From the NCBI GenBank assembly GCA_029747015.1, contig JAKOGI010000188.1:143501-207500 (forward strand): 64,000 nt of DNA, read 5' to 3'. The stretch comes from Carnegiea gigantea (taxonomy: Eukaryota > Streptophyta > Magnoliopsida > Caryophyllales > Cactaceae). A program made the position numbers and the translations under genes. Positions 1 through 11,164 of this stretch are shown piece after piece. The stretch's first letter is position 1, and each line of letters opens with the position of its first letter. The notes under the pieces were generated by a model. The model worked only from the letters and a program-made list of their open reading frames with translations, was not told where the DNA came from and made no database searches.

Positions 1-172
1 AACGAAAGAATATGAATTCGACAGTACAATACAATATATGGATTTACATATACTGCTGTACAAAAACTTATACTCAAGTCATTGTTGTCTTTTTAATCAA
101 ATTATTGATCTCTTTCTTTTCTTCAAGTAGAAAAAAAATACATTGACGTATACGAAGGAAAAATACAACTAA

Positions 173-666
173 GGCCGTATTCGGTAACAACATTTTGGGT
201 AGCGTTTACTATTTTGACCAGGTCAGTACACTAATTAGTTAATATTTAGGCCCTGTTCGGCAAAATTAGCGGTTCAAGTAGCGGATACCTATTCAGGTAG
301 CGGATAGCGTTTCTAATTTAGCTGTTAGCGCAGAGCTGTTTAGAAGAGCAGTTGAATAAAATGTGTTCAGTAAATTTAGCTGTTGAATAAGCAGATTAAT
401 GTAAATTGATATAAAAGGATATAGATAATTTCTGAAGATAAAATTTTCAAAGGGAAATTTTTGGTTTAAAAAAATATGAAACACTACTTTTGAATGTAAA
501 ACGTTAATACTATTAGATTTTCAAAAACGTTACTTAAAACGCTAAACGCTACTTAAAATGCTAGTCAAAACACTATATTACCGAACACTGAAAATTACGT
601 GATGAGTGTATTGACTTAGTCAAAACGTCAAACGCTATCTAAAACGTTGTTGCCAAACACGCCCTT
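173..666. repeat. Inverted-repeat pair with TAAGG ends (MITE-like)
   Basis: The stretch from 173 to about 239 (begins TAAGGCCGTATTCGGTAACA) is matched in inverted orientation by 592-666 (ends TTGCCAAACACGCCCTTA), with similarity continuing for about 65 bp. The right arm is also the spacer between the arms of the hairpin at 361-890, so the two inverted repeats interleave rather than nest. No clear target duplication is visible. The superfamily is not settled; the ends resemble plant hAT or PIF/Harbinger MITEs. Confidence 0.55.
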
Positions 667-890
667 AGTGTTCGGTAAACTAGTATTTTGATTAGTATTT
701 TAAGTAGCGTTTAGTATTTCAAGCAGCGTTTTTGAAAAACTAATAGCATTAACATTTGACATTTAAAAGTAGCGTTTCATATTTTTTAACCAAAAAATAT
801 CGTTTAAAAATTTTATTTTTTGAAATTATCTATATTCTTTTATGTCAATTTACATAATCAGGTAGCATAACAGCTAAATTTATCGAACAT
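361..890. repeat. Long perfect-style hairpin, arms about 230 bp
   Basis: Arm 361-592 and arm 666-890 are reverse complements over about 225-230 bp with modest mismatch, separated by about 75 bp. Matching landmarks are AGCTGTTGAATAAGC against its partner near 865-875, the run around ATATGAAACACTAC against GTAGCGTTTCATATT, and ACCGAACACTGA against TAGTGTTCGGTAA. A transcript crossing it would fold into a long double-stranded RNA, a known source of small RNAs from plant inverted repeats. No coding potential is seen. Confidence 0.75.
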
Positions 891-896
891 GTTAAA

Positions 897-2470
897 TTCG
901 TGAGTATACAACCACAAGAGGGGGTGAATTGTGGTGTCTGATTTTCGCGTTGTAAATAACAAACATCCTCACAGAGGTTATTCTCAGATGACAAACACCC
1001 TAGTGACTTGTTTGCAGGGGGTGTTCTCAAATATTGCAAATGCGAAAATCACCAAGATAAATGCGGAAAATAAAGCACACACACAATTTTTACGTGGAAA
1101 ACACCTCTAGCCCAACTGAGGTGTGAAAAACCACGACCTACCTCGTGTAGGATTTAACCACTTTCACTAACGGGCTTCACACGTTACAAATGTAACACAC
1201 CTTGTTACAACTTGCAACCACGTAACCTTCTTCTCTAAGAAGGGTTACACCACGTCCAAATCTCACCAGATTGGACACGTCCAAAGTCCACACGACTGAG
1301 GACCACTCACTCACTTTTCTGATCCAAGATCAGGGTTACAAAACACCTTACGGGGGTGCTTCTGATTTAAGCAGATGTAAGGTACAATGAGGTCCTAGTA
1401 TGCCAATATCTTGAAAGCTCTGTTTAAACACAACTTGTCTCGGTTTTTCTTTTCTCAAGCGTAACTCGAAAAAATTCTTCTCACTAGAAAAACCACTTTT
1501 GAAATTTTCCCTTTTTTGCGTATGTTGTGTATGTTTCTCGTCTTTTCTCATCTATTCAAATGGGAGTGAAATGCTGAGATTTTAAACACAAAATCCAACG
1601 GTCAAAAACAAGGAGAGGTGAAAGAATCAGCTAAGTAGGAAAACGATTTTCAAGCAAGAAATACTCCCCAACGGCTAGTGATAAATTTTTCCCAAAATAT
1701 AAGGGATTTGTTATCTTAAGAAATAACCCTTATCTTCCCATAGCCGTGAAGAAGATTCAAATGACAACCAGAAATCTTCAACTTTTGAAATTTTATCATA
1801 TCTGAAAATATAGGCAAAGGGAATCTTTTAGTTTTGACAATTCTCCCAAAACCTATTTTCGCAAATCTCCCATAATATTTTCAAGAAATATCCTTTCCAG
1901 AAAAATAGCAATCTTGGAATTTAAAGAAAGTATTCTGGAGATCTTGGCCAACCGAAATGAATTTTCAAAGATAACCGGGTATGGCCACTTCAGTTCAGAA
2001 ACACCCTAGGCACCCTGTTTGCAGGGTTGTTCGCAACTGGTGTTCTGAAGCACTTAGCGCAAATACCGATTCAAGAGGTGTTTAAAATGACGTTTTCAAT
2101 ATTGGCATATTAACAAGAGTCTAAATAAATAAAACCTATATACCCAAGACTTCTTGTTTTGAACCAGTCATCTTGTCCAAGATTTGTAGAGCTGCTGTGA
2201 ACACTAAGGCCACCTTATTTGCTGGGGTTGTTTTTTGCATTGCTAGAGTTCAGGAACATGCCTTACAATCAACTGTCGAGAGGGTGTTCTTGACTTAATA
2301 TAGAATCACCAAGTAAAACCTGTTTTGAAGACTTGTTCTCACATGTAGCAAACCAGTTAATACAATAAAGATCACAAACACCAGTTAGGCCTGTTTGGAG
2401 ATCGTGTTTGGAGCAACATTACTTGGACAAAGTTTTACACTTGAATTTGTTATCATCAAAACTAAATATA
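897..2470 (-). mobile_element. Possible solo LTR or LTR fragment
   Basis: On the minus strand the segment ends near 905-935 with CACAATTCACCCCCTCTTGT, a run resembling the LTR/leader junction of plant Ty1-copia elements. The interior has no open frame of note and has repeated phrases such as CACCCTGTTTGCAGGG and its variants near 960-1020, 1995-2040 and 2210-2230. Its boundaries and a target duplication were not found, so the call is tentative. Confidence 0.3.
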
Positions 2471-2639
2471 CTCAACAGAACACAGTAGTTTCAACCGCTT
2501 ATCTAAATAACTATCCGCTAACAGTTAAATTAGAAACGCTGTCTGCTATCTAAACAGTTATCCGCTACTTAAACCGCTATTCGCTATCTAAACAGCTAAT
2601 TTTGCCCAACAGGACCTAAGCCTACACATTATAAATCCA

Positions 2640-3125
2640 TGAAAACGACAGTTTTACTAAAATACAATAGTTTATTTTATTATTTGTCTCCATAGTTGGC
2701 ACGTAGCACTTATGCACAATGGCATAATTGCACAAAGCTTTTTCTTGAAAAGAAAGCAACTCGATTTTTTTTCCCTAATGATATATATCTTTTTTAAGTG
2801 TCTAATCTTGATTATAATTAACATGTTAAACGATTTAGAATTGCCAAATTTTGACTACTCGGACTTAGTTGTGAATTGTAAAGTCTTAGAATTCGTCAGT
2901 TTCATTGACGGATACAAACTAACATTATAATAGGATCAACCCTAACTGCAATGACACGTTATATGCGTAATTTTCTGATTCTAAAAAAATATGGATAATA
3001 AAAAGATGATTTTACACAATTTGTAAGTTATAACATACTTTCACTATTCAATCATAAATTTTTTGTTAAAAATTAATACATGATGTTCAATTTTTCTATA
3101 TCAATTGGCCAATTAACAAAGAGTC
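2640..3125. other. Intergenic, nothing recognised
   Basis: AT-rich sequence without an open reading frame that looks coding, RNA gene or clear repeat. A 72-codon open frame here has no recognisable features. Confidence 0.5.
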
Positions 3126-3129
3126 ATGC

Positions 3130-3365
3130 ATACAAGCTCAAATGAGGTTCCAACCCAAAATCAATTGGTGATAGGTGGAGTAATTCACAAGCTTATATGC
3201 ATGCTCAAGCCCTTTAATGTCATCAATATGGGACAACACCCACTATCATATTCTTTGAATTTTTTCAATATGGGACAATACCCACTTTCATACTCCAACA
3301 CGCTCCCTCACGTGTGGCTACTAATAAGGCCCAACACGTGCACACAATTTTAATCAGTGATGATA
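3130..3365 (+). repeat. LTR-like repeat fragment with internal tandem duplication
   Basis: It carries phrases common at plant LTR retrotransposon ends: CCAATTGGCCAATTAACAAA just upstream, CAATATGGGACAACACCCAC, then CCAACACGCTCCCTCACGTG. The CAATATGGGACA..CCCACT phrase occurs twice about 44 bp apart. The second copy leads into the CACGTG-containing part. No coding content is claimed; family assignment rests on resemblance only. Confidence 0.35.
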
Positions 3366-3419
3366 ATTACAACGGGCTCGAGATGTTTATTTTTTGTAAT
3401 CTTGGATTTTTCATTTAAC

Positions 3420-3548
3420 TGAAGTCAAATTACTGTTGGTTCAATAAGAGATAGAACTCTCTCATCATATATTTTCTCCATTCACAAGATTCAAACTCGA
3501 GACCTTACTTAAGGTAAACAGGTATCAAATTACTTAAACCAACTTGTA
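3420..3548 (-). repeat. SINE-like dispersed repeat, copy 1
   Basis: On the minus strand it reads TTGGTTTAAGTAATTTGATA, then a B-box-like GAGTTTGAATCTTGTGAATG, then GGAGAAAATATATGATG. The same layout recurs at about 5553-5690 (-), 30765-30860 (+), 30927-31060 (+) and 63725-63870 (+). The B-box-like core beside a GTGAATGGAGAAAA block suggests a tRNA-derived SINE. Known family identity was not tested. Confidence 0.5.
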
Positions 3549-4038
3549 TTGATACGGCTTGAGACATCTATACCTACGTTTCACAGCCAACCAAAAAAGA
3601 CACATGAATATAGTTGGTGCATACATTTTTCTTCCTTAATTTCTCTCTTTAATAATTTATTAAGTGGAACAAATCTCCATTACAGAAAACGACGCATGTA
3701 CGTCGTTCATTTTAGAATTAAAGACGCAATTCTCTTTTTTGTTGCATGTTTTTCCGCTCTACGCAACGTTGGGAATGAGAATGACAAAATATCAACCGAT
3801 AAAAGCTAGTCAATCCCCACTGGCCTTAGCTTTTTTCCACCATTCTCATTATGACATTCACACTCTATTAAACGATTAATTGCATAATTAAAATTTACCC
3901 CATCTAACATGTCCGTATAACATATTGCGTAAAGAATCAATCCTACTCTGCTTAGGACAATATACAACCAAATTTAACATATTTCACCATATAAATTGAC
4001 ATACACGTTAATTATATTTGATAACAAGCTACTTATAT
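3549..4038. other. Intergenic, nothing recognised
   Basis: No supported gene. A short palindrome, ACGACGCATGTACGTCGT, lies near 3688-3705. Overlapping open frames here look spurious. Confidence 0.45.
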
Positions 4039-4300
4039 TAGCTCTGGTAAAAATTGGGATTCGGGTCAGATAAATCTGCCAAGATCAAAATTCAAACAAG
4101 ATATTGACGTCCAATACCCGATTTTTTCCGGGTCAGACGATTCGGACAATACTAAATTTGCGTCAAAATCGGATTCGAACGATAGAAATATGAAAAATGT
4201 TGTATCCGAATTTAAAATTCGTACGAAAAAATCATGACCATACCCGATTTTTTCAAATTGAACCAATTCGGACATTCAGATCGGATAATTTTTTGTCAGT
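4039..4300. repeat. TAGCTCTGGTAAAAATT repeat (hAT-like family)
   Basis: It begins TAGCTCTGGTAAAAATTGGG and is filled with short CCGATTTT, TTCGGGTC and CGGATTCGAA motifs. The start resembles the TACACCTGGTAAAAATTAA end of the hAT element at 48328, and the interior resembles 62817-63015. A matching right end and target duplication were not found, so it may be truncated. Confidence 0.4.
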
Positions 4301-4551
4301 GATGATGCTGCCAAATAAGTTATGCTAATTACATTATACTATTTCTTTATATTAGGTCTGGCTAACTAAACATGACAATATTCTCACTAGGAAGTAATTA
4401 AACAGGTTGATTTCAATTCTACCCAACCCATCTACAAATCACATCAAATCACTTTCTCCTTTTTCACCTAACATGATCATCTATGCCCTACTAGCTCGGC
4501 CGCTCGAACCCCTCCACACCACCACACATACACTGATACACACAGGCTCTC

Positions 4552-4561
4552 TTCTATAAAT
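4552..4561 (+). promoter_or_regulatory. Probable TATA box of the NHL gene
   Basis: TTCTATAAAT lies about 50 bp upstream of the ATG at 4610, followed by a CT-rich leader. Spacing and sequence fit a plant core promoter; the transcription start itself is not shown. Confidence 0.6.
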
Positions 4562-4609
4562 CTCTCTCCTCTCCTTTCCTCTAGGAACCTTCTCCTTCCC
4601 ACCCCAAAA

Positions 4610-5263
4610 ATGACATCAAAAGACTGCGGCCACGACGACGATGACCGCCGAGACCAGCTCCGCCGTCTAGTAGGCGGCATAGTGGCGGCGATCATTCTCA
4701 TCCTCCTCGTAATCCTCCTCATATGGCTCATCCTGCGCCCTACAAAACCCCGGTTCATCCTCCAAGACGCAACCGTGTACGCCTTCAACGTATCCCAACC
4801 CAACCTCCTCACCACCACATTCCAAGTGACCATCTACGCTCGGAACCCGAACGACCGGATCGGGGTGTACTACGACCGCATGGACGTGTTCGCAGTGTAT
4901 AGGAACCAACAGATCACGCTCCCCACGCGCCTACCCCTTAACTACCAGGGCCACAAGGACGTCTCGGTTTGGTCCCCGTTCCTTTACGGAAACTCCGTCC
5001 CGATTGCCCCGTTTTTGGCCACGTCATTACAGCAAGATCAGAATGCAGGGTTAGTGTTGATTCATATCAAGATTGATGGAAGAGTGAGGTGGAAAGTTGG
5101 GACTTGGATTTCTGGGAGGTATCATTTGTGGGTTAATTGCCCAGCTTATATCACTGTTGGGAAAAATAATATGAATAATAATAATGACAATAATGGTGGG
5201 GTTGATTTTGGAGATACTGGTGTTAAGTTTCAGCTTGCTAGCAGCTGTGAAGTTGATGTTTGA
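4610..5263 (+). CDS. NDR1/HIN1-like (NHL) protein, LEA2 family
   Basis: Intronless frame of 217 codons. Residues 1-20 are charged (poly-Asp, then basic), 21-42 form one strongly hydrophobic membrane segment, and a LEA2-type domain fills about 60-210. Family marks are visible: NPN at 79-81, YYD at 87-89, and W-I-S-G-R-Y-H-L-W-V-N-C at 166-177. An Asn-rich stretch (186-195) is an in-frame low-complexity insertion near the C-terminus. NHL proteins are membrane-anchored, at plasma membrane or related compartments, and several act in pathogen or senescence responses. The particular role of this one cannot be read from sequence. Size and lack of introns are typical. A TATA-like box sits about 50 bp upstream, and the start is the first ATG in the CT-rich leader. 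An overlapping minus-strand open frame is a shadow. Confidence 0.93.
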   Translation: MTSKDCGHDDDDRRDQLRRLVGGIVAAIILILLVILLIWLILRPTKPRFILQDATVYAFNVSQPNLLTTTFQVTIYARNPNDRIGVYYDRMDVFAVYRNQQITLPTRLPLNYQGHKDVSVWSPFLYGNSVPIAPFLATSLQQDQNAGLVLIHIKIDGRVRWKVGTWISGRYHLWVNCPAYITVGKNNMNNNNDNNGGVDFGDTGVKFQLASSCEVDV

Positions 5264-5552
5264 TAATGGAGGAAAGAAGAAATTAAATTGTTTCTTTTTT
5301 TTTTTTTTTTGGATGTCAAGGGTAATTGTGGGTTTTTTCTTAATTTGTTGGGGAAGGTGGTGATTAAAGTTTGTGATTAATTAATTAGTGCGCAATTATT
5401 ATTATTATTATCCATTGATTCTTGAGTGAGATTGTAAATTTTATATTGTACTCTAAAAATAAGAGGAATTGATTGAAAAGGAGTACATAGACCAAACCTG
5501 TTTTTTTTTAATTTGCTTGGCTTTTCTGGGAGCCTTGGATCCTTCATTCATT

Positions 5553-5690
5553 TGAGTCGACTACTGTTCGTCAAGTAAGGGACAAAACTCTTCTATTATA
5601 TATTTTCTTCATTTACAAGATTCGAACTACCTGAAACCTTGCTTAAGGAAAACATGATTCTTGGTGACTTTATTCAAATCGTCATCTAAT
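5553..5690 (-). repeat. SINE-like dispersed repeat, copy 2
   Basis: Minus-strand reading gives GTAGTTCGAATCTTGTAAAT followed by GAAGAAAATATATAATAGAA and then GACGAACAGTAGTCGACTC, the same order of blocks as the copy at 3420-3548. It lies just downstream of the NHL gene. Confidence 0.5.
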
Positions 5691-5998
5691 TAAAACGTAA
5701 AATTCCTAGCACACATAAACATCATTTCATAAGTTGGCAAACATTAACACATGCATGTGATTAGGAACATTTATGTAAGCCTTTTAATCGTAATCGTAAT
5801 ACATAAGTGTATGTATCAAATTAATTGTATGAAAATGAGGTAGCTAGTACTACATTGCATCTATAAGATCATATCTTTTTTCGAGCTGGAAAATTTAACA
5901 TGAATCCAACGTTAAGATAACTCTTAATATTAATGCAAGTATAATAAGTCTAATGGTAAACTAGTGAAGTGAGCCATTAAAGCTATGCGCATTTTTTT

Positions 5999-6355
5999 CG
6001 GGAGTGTTTAGCAAATAAATTTTTGAAGAACTTTTTAGTTAAAAAGAGTTTTTTTGACCAAGATTAACTATTTGATCAAGTAAAAAAATTAATTTGAATG
6101 TTTGGTAAAAAGACTTTTTAGAAGAATTTTTGGGTCCAAAAAACTAATTTGAAAAAGTTAATTTCATAAGTTTTTTAAAAGAGCTTTTTAAATAATTACT
6201 TTTTTGTCTCACAACTTTATCAGAAATAGCTGATTTAACCAAATAGTTTTTCAAAAAATAGCTAATTCAAATGACTAATACAAATAACTAATTCAAACAG
6301 CTAATAACTACTAATTAATACGAGCAACTAAAAGCTGTTTGTCAAACAAGTCCAT
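5999..6355. repeat. Small MITE-like element
   Basis: The left end GGGAGTGTTTAGCAAATAAA and the right end, read inversely as GGACTTGTTTGACAAACAGC, are imperfect inverted repeats. The interior has repeated AATTAGCTATTT and CTAATTCAAA-type blocks. There is no coding sequence and no evident target duplication. It resembles hAT-type MITEs. Confidence 0.45.
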
Positions 6356-7509
6356 CATCTAGTTATAAGCAAAATTTGTCCTTCCTCTTAATTAGGTTTA
6401 TGTAAACCCATACTCTTAGAATATATTTTCTCATTATGCGTTGAACCAAACATGTGATATTAAGAATCGTGAACAATTCTCATACAGTTATACATACTTC
6501 TTAATCTCATCCATAATTACATTTCTTTTCAACTTTTTAAACCAAACAACCCTTAACATACACGCAATGTACATAAAATCAAAGCTCGATTATTACTATT
6601 AATGAACCGAATCCCACTTCAAATGTCATCAATAGTCCTACGCTAGTTGTTACTATACATATCCCGTACCGTATATGACAAAGAACCCGTTCCTAACCCT
6701 TGACATGGGGCAGGGATATGATGCAAGTAAGTTAGGTAGGGTGTAACTTCATCCCACATGGATGATGTACCTAAAAAGATGGGTGTTGTCAAATTGAGAT
6801 ATATGGAGTGAGAGTTAAGCTAACGCTTCTGGGATCCCTAATTTTTCTCCCTCTCTCTCTTCCAAAGAGAGAAGTTTGAAGACGATGTTTTCTCCCGTGT
6901 GATGTATGAGATAGTTGTTGAATTTTTTGATATCGGTAAGTATTCTTATTATGTACGTGTTAATTGTTGATTCGATTGATTTGCTTGGACAATATAATGC
7001 TAAAATCTTTGTAATATGACGCATGATTTTTTTTTTTTTTTGGGTAACAGTTATAATGCATGATTTTGGGGTAATGCATTGTTAAAATATAATGAATTAA
7101 TTTCTGATATTTTCTAATAATATATTTTTTATTTAAAAAGGGTAAATTGTGTAAGAGTGTTGTGTCAAAAACTTAGAAGGTTTTATTTTATTTTCCTATA
7201 CTCATGTGATGCATGGAACAATTTTGAGTTTTTTTTTTAATTGTAATAACTATATATATTCGTAATTCATGTAATATGTGGAAAAATTGTTTGAGCCTCT
7301 GTAAAAAGAATATATATTTTTCTAAAATTAAGACCCCTTCCTAGAATTATTTGTGGATAGAAAGAAAAGGAAAAATCAATTCATAATCTTAAACTAATTG
7401 TAGATTTTTCACTGCTTTCTTAAAAATTTATTGGGTACAATAGTTTTATGTAATTTATTAATTATTTATTATTCATGTAGTAAACTATTTGCAATGAGGT
7501 CTCATGGGT

Positions 7510-7510
<1 letters not shown>
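6356..7510. other. Intergenic, nothing recognised
   Basis: AT-rich, with no supported gene. A CT/GA-rich imperfect hairpin lies near 6845-6875 (CTCTCTCTCTTCCAAAGAGAGA). Open frames here are short and have no protein-like features. Confidence 0.45.

Positions 7511-7559
<49 letters not shown>
7511..7559. repeat. (TAA)n microsatellite
   Basis: An uninterrupted TAA/AAT trinucleotide run of about 16 units. Confidence 0.95.
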
Positions 7560-7560
<1 letters not shown>

Positions 7561-9850
7561 TTCAGAAATCTTTTATTATTTTATAATAATGTGTATCTAT
7601 AGTAACTAGGACTATAACTATAATCATAATATATCTATATCTCCAATATTCCATAATTATAAAAGTGAAAATATTTTATTCTTTATTAATAATTTTAGTT
7701 AAAAATAATAATTTATGTGGTTTAGAGTTTGGTTTGAAATTAAGTTCAGAAAAATTCAAACTTCTACAAATTTGACACATGTTATATGCTAGCTTGGGAG
7801 GTTTTATTTGTATAGAGAGAGAGGGGGGGGGGATGAGTGGCAAATTGCTGAGTTTATCAACAAATCCCTTTACATTTGCTTTTTCATGTTCAGGCGTCAG
7901 TGTTTGTTGGGCACTTGGGCTTGGCTTGGTAATTAGAGCATCCTCAATCATAGTTGTAGCTTGCCACATCATTAAAAATTTTAAAATTTTCAAACTTATA
8001 TTTCATCACTTCTCCAACCCATGAAACTCTAGTTTGAGTTATCTAATAAAAATATTTATCATTAACCCATCTTATAACGCACAACCTTTTTTTTTAATCA
8101 TATAAATAACATATATTAATCCTTAAAAAAAGCAAAAATATAATTAAAAACAAAAATTTGTTCCACGCTCAATTAGTGGAACTCTGCCTAGTTACACCAC
8201 GCGTGGCATGTGTTTGATAATGCAATGGGCATGTGACGCTTGGCATGAGGGGCCTGCGTTCCAATTCTCCTTTCCTCGGCTACGACTGCTCTAAAACCAT
8301 TAGCTAACTATACGTATTATTCATTAGAAGATCAATGAATCGGTCCACTTACGATAAATCATAAGGTATATTCAGGTTTTTAGATATGGGTTATCATAAA
8401 TAGTATTTTTTTAAAAATATTTTAAAACTCACCCCCTATTTTTAATAGTTTATTTTTTCAAAAAAAAAGTAAAGCTTATGTGATCCAATTCAGCCATATT
8501 AGCAGGTTCATAGACTCGAATCTATGATATAAGTATTGTTCACTGACCTTACTAATAGTTGGTAGCCAAGCTTTATGCTTTATAATATATTTTTTTTAAA
8601 AAAAAAGGAAACTTGAAAACTCCACTATTCTAGCAATCCCACCATTTTTATTTTTATTTTCAAAGAAGCTTTCTCTATCTTATTAGTATCTTTTGTAAAC
8701 AAAAAATTTATCGGTTTTAATTATTTGAATTTTTTAGAATCGAATGATTGTAAGCATAATAATTTTTTAAAATTCTCATATGACCCGAGTATTGAATAAA
8801 TAAAATTACACAAATTTTTATAGCAATCGATATCATACTTTTAGGATTATATATTCTCATATGTCACACAACACTTTTTTACCTTTATATATTAGTCATA
8901 TAGATAATTTTAATACGTACATGTTCATATGACTTTTGTGGTTATAAACTCTTAAAAAATATAGCATAAGAATTGAACTTTTGTGATGTTTAAGTTTTAT
9001 TTAAATTAAATTATAGTCAAATTCGATTATTTGTCATTTCAACATCCTTAAAGGGTGTTATTATAAACCAAATCCAGCCCATTTCATTAGCGTCCCACTC
9101 TATACCTTTTCATGGAATAGGCCTGTTTTGGGCTAACATGGCCGATGGGCCTGTGTGTCTCACCTGAGGGTCCATTAGAGGATTGCTGAGATAAAGGGCC
9201 AAGAGTTCATGAAACTATTATAGGGGAGGGATGAGGGACTGTGAATAAAAAGTAAATAATTTATGGTTTTTTGATAGTCTAATGAAAGTAAAGAAGCGTC
9301 ACTAACATGAGAAATTATATTCACATCACCAAAATAGTATACTAAAATTACGCTATTATACTATGATTTATTTATTTTGATTTTTATCATTAAAATCCTT
9401 CATATTTTCGTGGTAATATTTTTCATGCAATTACATTTTATTAGGTTAGTGCAATTCGTCATTCATTTTCTTAGTATATTTTAAAATTTTTGAAAATGGA
9501 TATAAATTTCCTTTAACAAAGGGGGTAAAAAGGAGCAAGGAAAATTTGTATTTATTCCTCCTTTCTGTTATCTACTCTCCCACTGTTGTCACCCTAATAT
9601 AGGCAAAGAAACTATTATTCTTATTTGTTCCCGCTAATGTTCTTAACCCCAAAATAACCACTTTGCGCCATTTTGGTGTGGAAGCATAGCTTCAGCTTGA
9701 AGGCCTTGCAACCAGGCTAATCTCTAACTTGATCAAATATGTTAGTTTTCTTGAAACTCACGATGTGTTTATTAATACGTTTTATGAAAGATAAAAAGGG
9801 ATTAATCAATTGGTATATTCCTCATTCTATAATTGAATTATTTTAATATT
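7560..9850. other. Intergenic AT-rich DNA, nothing recognised
   Basis: No gene or clear element was identified. A short G run lies near 7825-7833, and scattered A/T homopolymers occur. The longest open frames here (about 100 codons) are on both strands of the same sequence and lack family features. Confidence 0.45.
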
Positions 9851-9859
9851 TATATTTAA

Positions 9860-10735
9860 ATATGTTATGATTCTAAGTCGATATTGGCATGCTAATACAT
9901 ATTGCTTAATTGATTTGATATAAGTTGCCACAATATCTTGAGATGATTTAGTATTCAAATTTGAATATGTTATCTTTATGATATTATATTGTGTGATTCA
10001 AATTTGAATATGAGATTATGATTCTCTATAGATCAATATTTTTGAAAAAGCCAAGATTTGCCTAAATTTATTGATATCTTGCGAGATGATATCTTGAAAG
10101 ATTGTACTGCTAAAAATCAGCTTTTAGATAATCCTCTTAGCAAGATTTTCAGTTCAAAATAAGGCAAGTAGCTGTTGGAAATTAAGGGATAAACATTGAG
10201 CAAAACTGCAGATTTCAAGGGCTTGAATTACGGACTTCAAGGCCTTTGAATTATATGGAAGATCTACCTTCCTTGTTTGATGCAACGATCAATTACCAAA
10301 TATTTCTTCAACCTCTCCAACATCTTTTGGCTATAAATCGAGAGATATGTGTAGCTGAAGAAGTACACAAAAGAAAGCACAAACAACAATTCTCATGAGC
10401 ATAGATTGAGCCCTGATTTGTTATTCATTCAATTTACTTGTATTGTTTAAAGTTGTAATTGGGTGGGATTATAGAGTTGAATGGTTAACTCTATCAAGCA
10501 TAGTTGAAGATGTCAATTTATGACTTGGAACTTAGAATAAGGTCTAATATCTCTCCTAATAAAATTGGGTTAATCCTAAAATTAGGGAACTCTAGGCAGG
10601 GACTAGGCTTGATTGAGGCTAATCTTGTTAAAAATTACTCGTGTCTTGTGCACATTTACTTTTCCGTATTTCTATTATTTTGTGACTTTGATCATCACCT
10701 GTTCACCCCCTCTATGGTGAATTAACTAGCCAAAA
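9860..10735 (+). mobile_element. Possible solo LTR (Ty1-copia-like)
   Basis: The segment has a promoter-like GGCTATAAATCGAGAGA at about 10328 and ends with CACCTGTTCACCCCCTCTATGG near 10696-10717, similar to the leader junction seen in minus orientation near 905. Two copies of the palindrome ATTCAAATTTGAAT lie near 9954 and 9998. Exact ends and a target duplication were not established. Confidence 0.35.
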
Positions 10736-10774
10736 CGGGTCAATAAAATCAGTTAACTTGATTCAATTTAGTCA

Positions 10775-10975
10775 AATTTAAGGGTGGACAATAGGTCGGG
10801 TATCCATCAGGTAAAGCAGATCGGTCCGTTGAAAATATGGTCAGTAAAGAATCAAATTATTAATAGCTTGAGTCAATAGCGGACCGACCCATTAAAACAT
10901 ATTAGTAGATTGGGTTGTCGGCCTATTAACGACCCGTTTAGTGACCCCGTATTTTTTCAACCTAATAGCAACACT
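10775..10975. repeat. Repeat with GGTCGGGT/GACCCG motifs
   Basis: It contains GGTGGACAATAGGTCGGGT, ATTGGGTTGTCGGCC and AACGACCCGTTTAGTGACCC, echoing the GACCCG-rich interiors at 17750-17890, 48330-49465 and 60540-61123. It is probably a decayed non-autonomous DNA element. No complete ends were seen. Confidence 0.3.
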
Positions 10976-11164
10976 AATTTATATATTATAATTAGTTAAG
11001 TTTAATACCAATACTTTGGGCCTGTTCTTTTCGTGGGCAAATTAGGTGGGTAAAAGGGTGAATTAGGTTGAAGTAGGTTGAGGTGGATTGAAGTAGGTTG
11101 AAATTGATTTTTTTTTTTTGAGGTGGGTTGAAATAGGTTGATGTAGGTTGAAGTGGGTTGAAGT

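Larger units (their letters stand above)
247..2620. mobile_element. Composite terminal-inverted-repeat element, about 2.4 kb
   Basis: The left end at about 247-335 (TAGGCCCTGTTCGGCAAAAT, then repeated GTAGCGGATA motifs) is matched inversely by about 2500-2616 (ends GCCCAACAGGACCTAAGCC). The imperfect terminal repeat is about 85 bp. The interior holds a long hairpin (361-890) and an LTR-like stretch (about 900-2470). No transposase reading frame is present, so it is non-autonomous. The short repeated AGTAGCGGAT-type units inside the arms are subterminal repeats. Confidence 0.55.

Noticed and set aside
361..890. MicroRNA precursor
   Set aside because: The hairpin arms are about 230 bp, much longer than most plant precursors, and it sits among transposon ends. 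A MITE-type foldback is more likely.
4477..4909. Minus-strand frames opposite the NHL gene
   Set aside because: Shadows of a GC-rich coding region. The plus-strand LEA2 protein explains the sequence.
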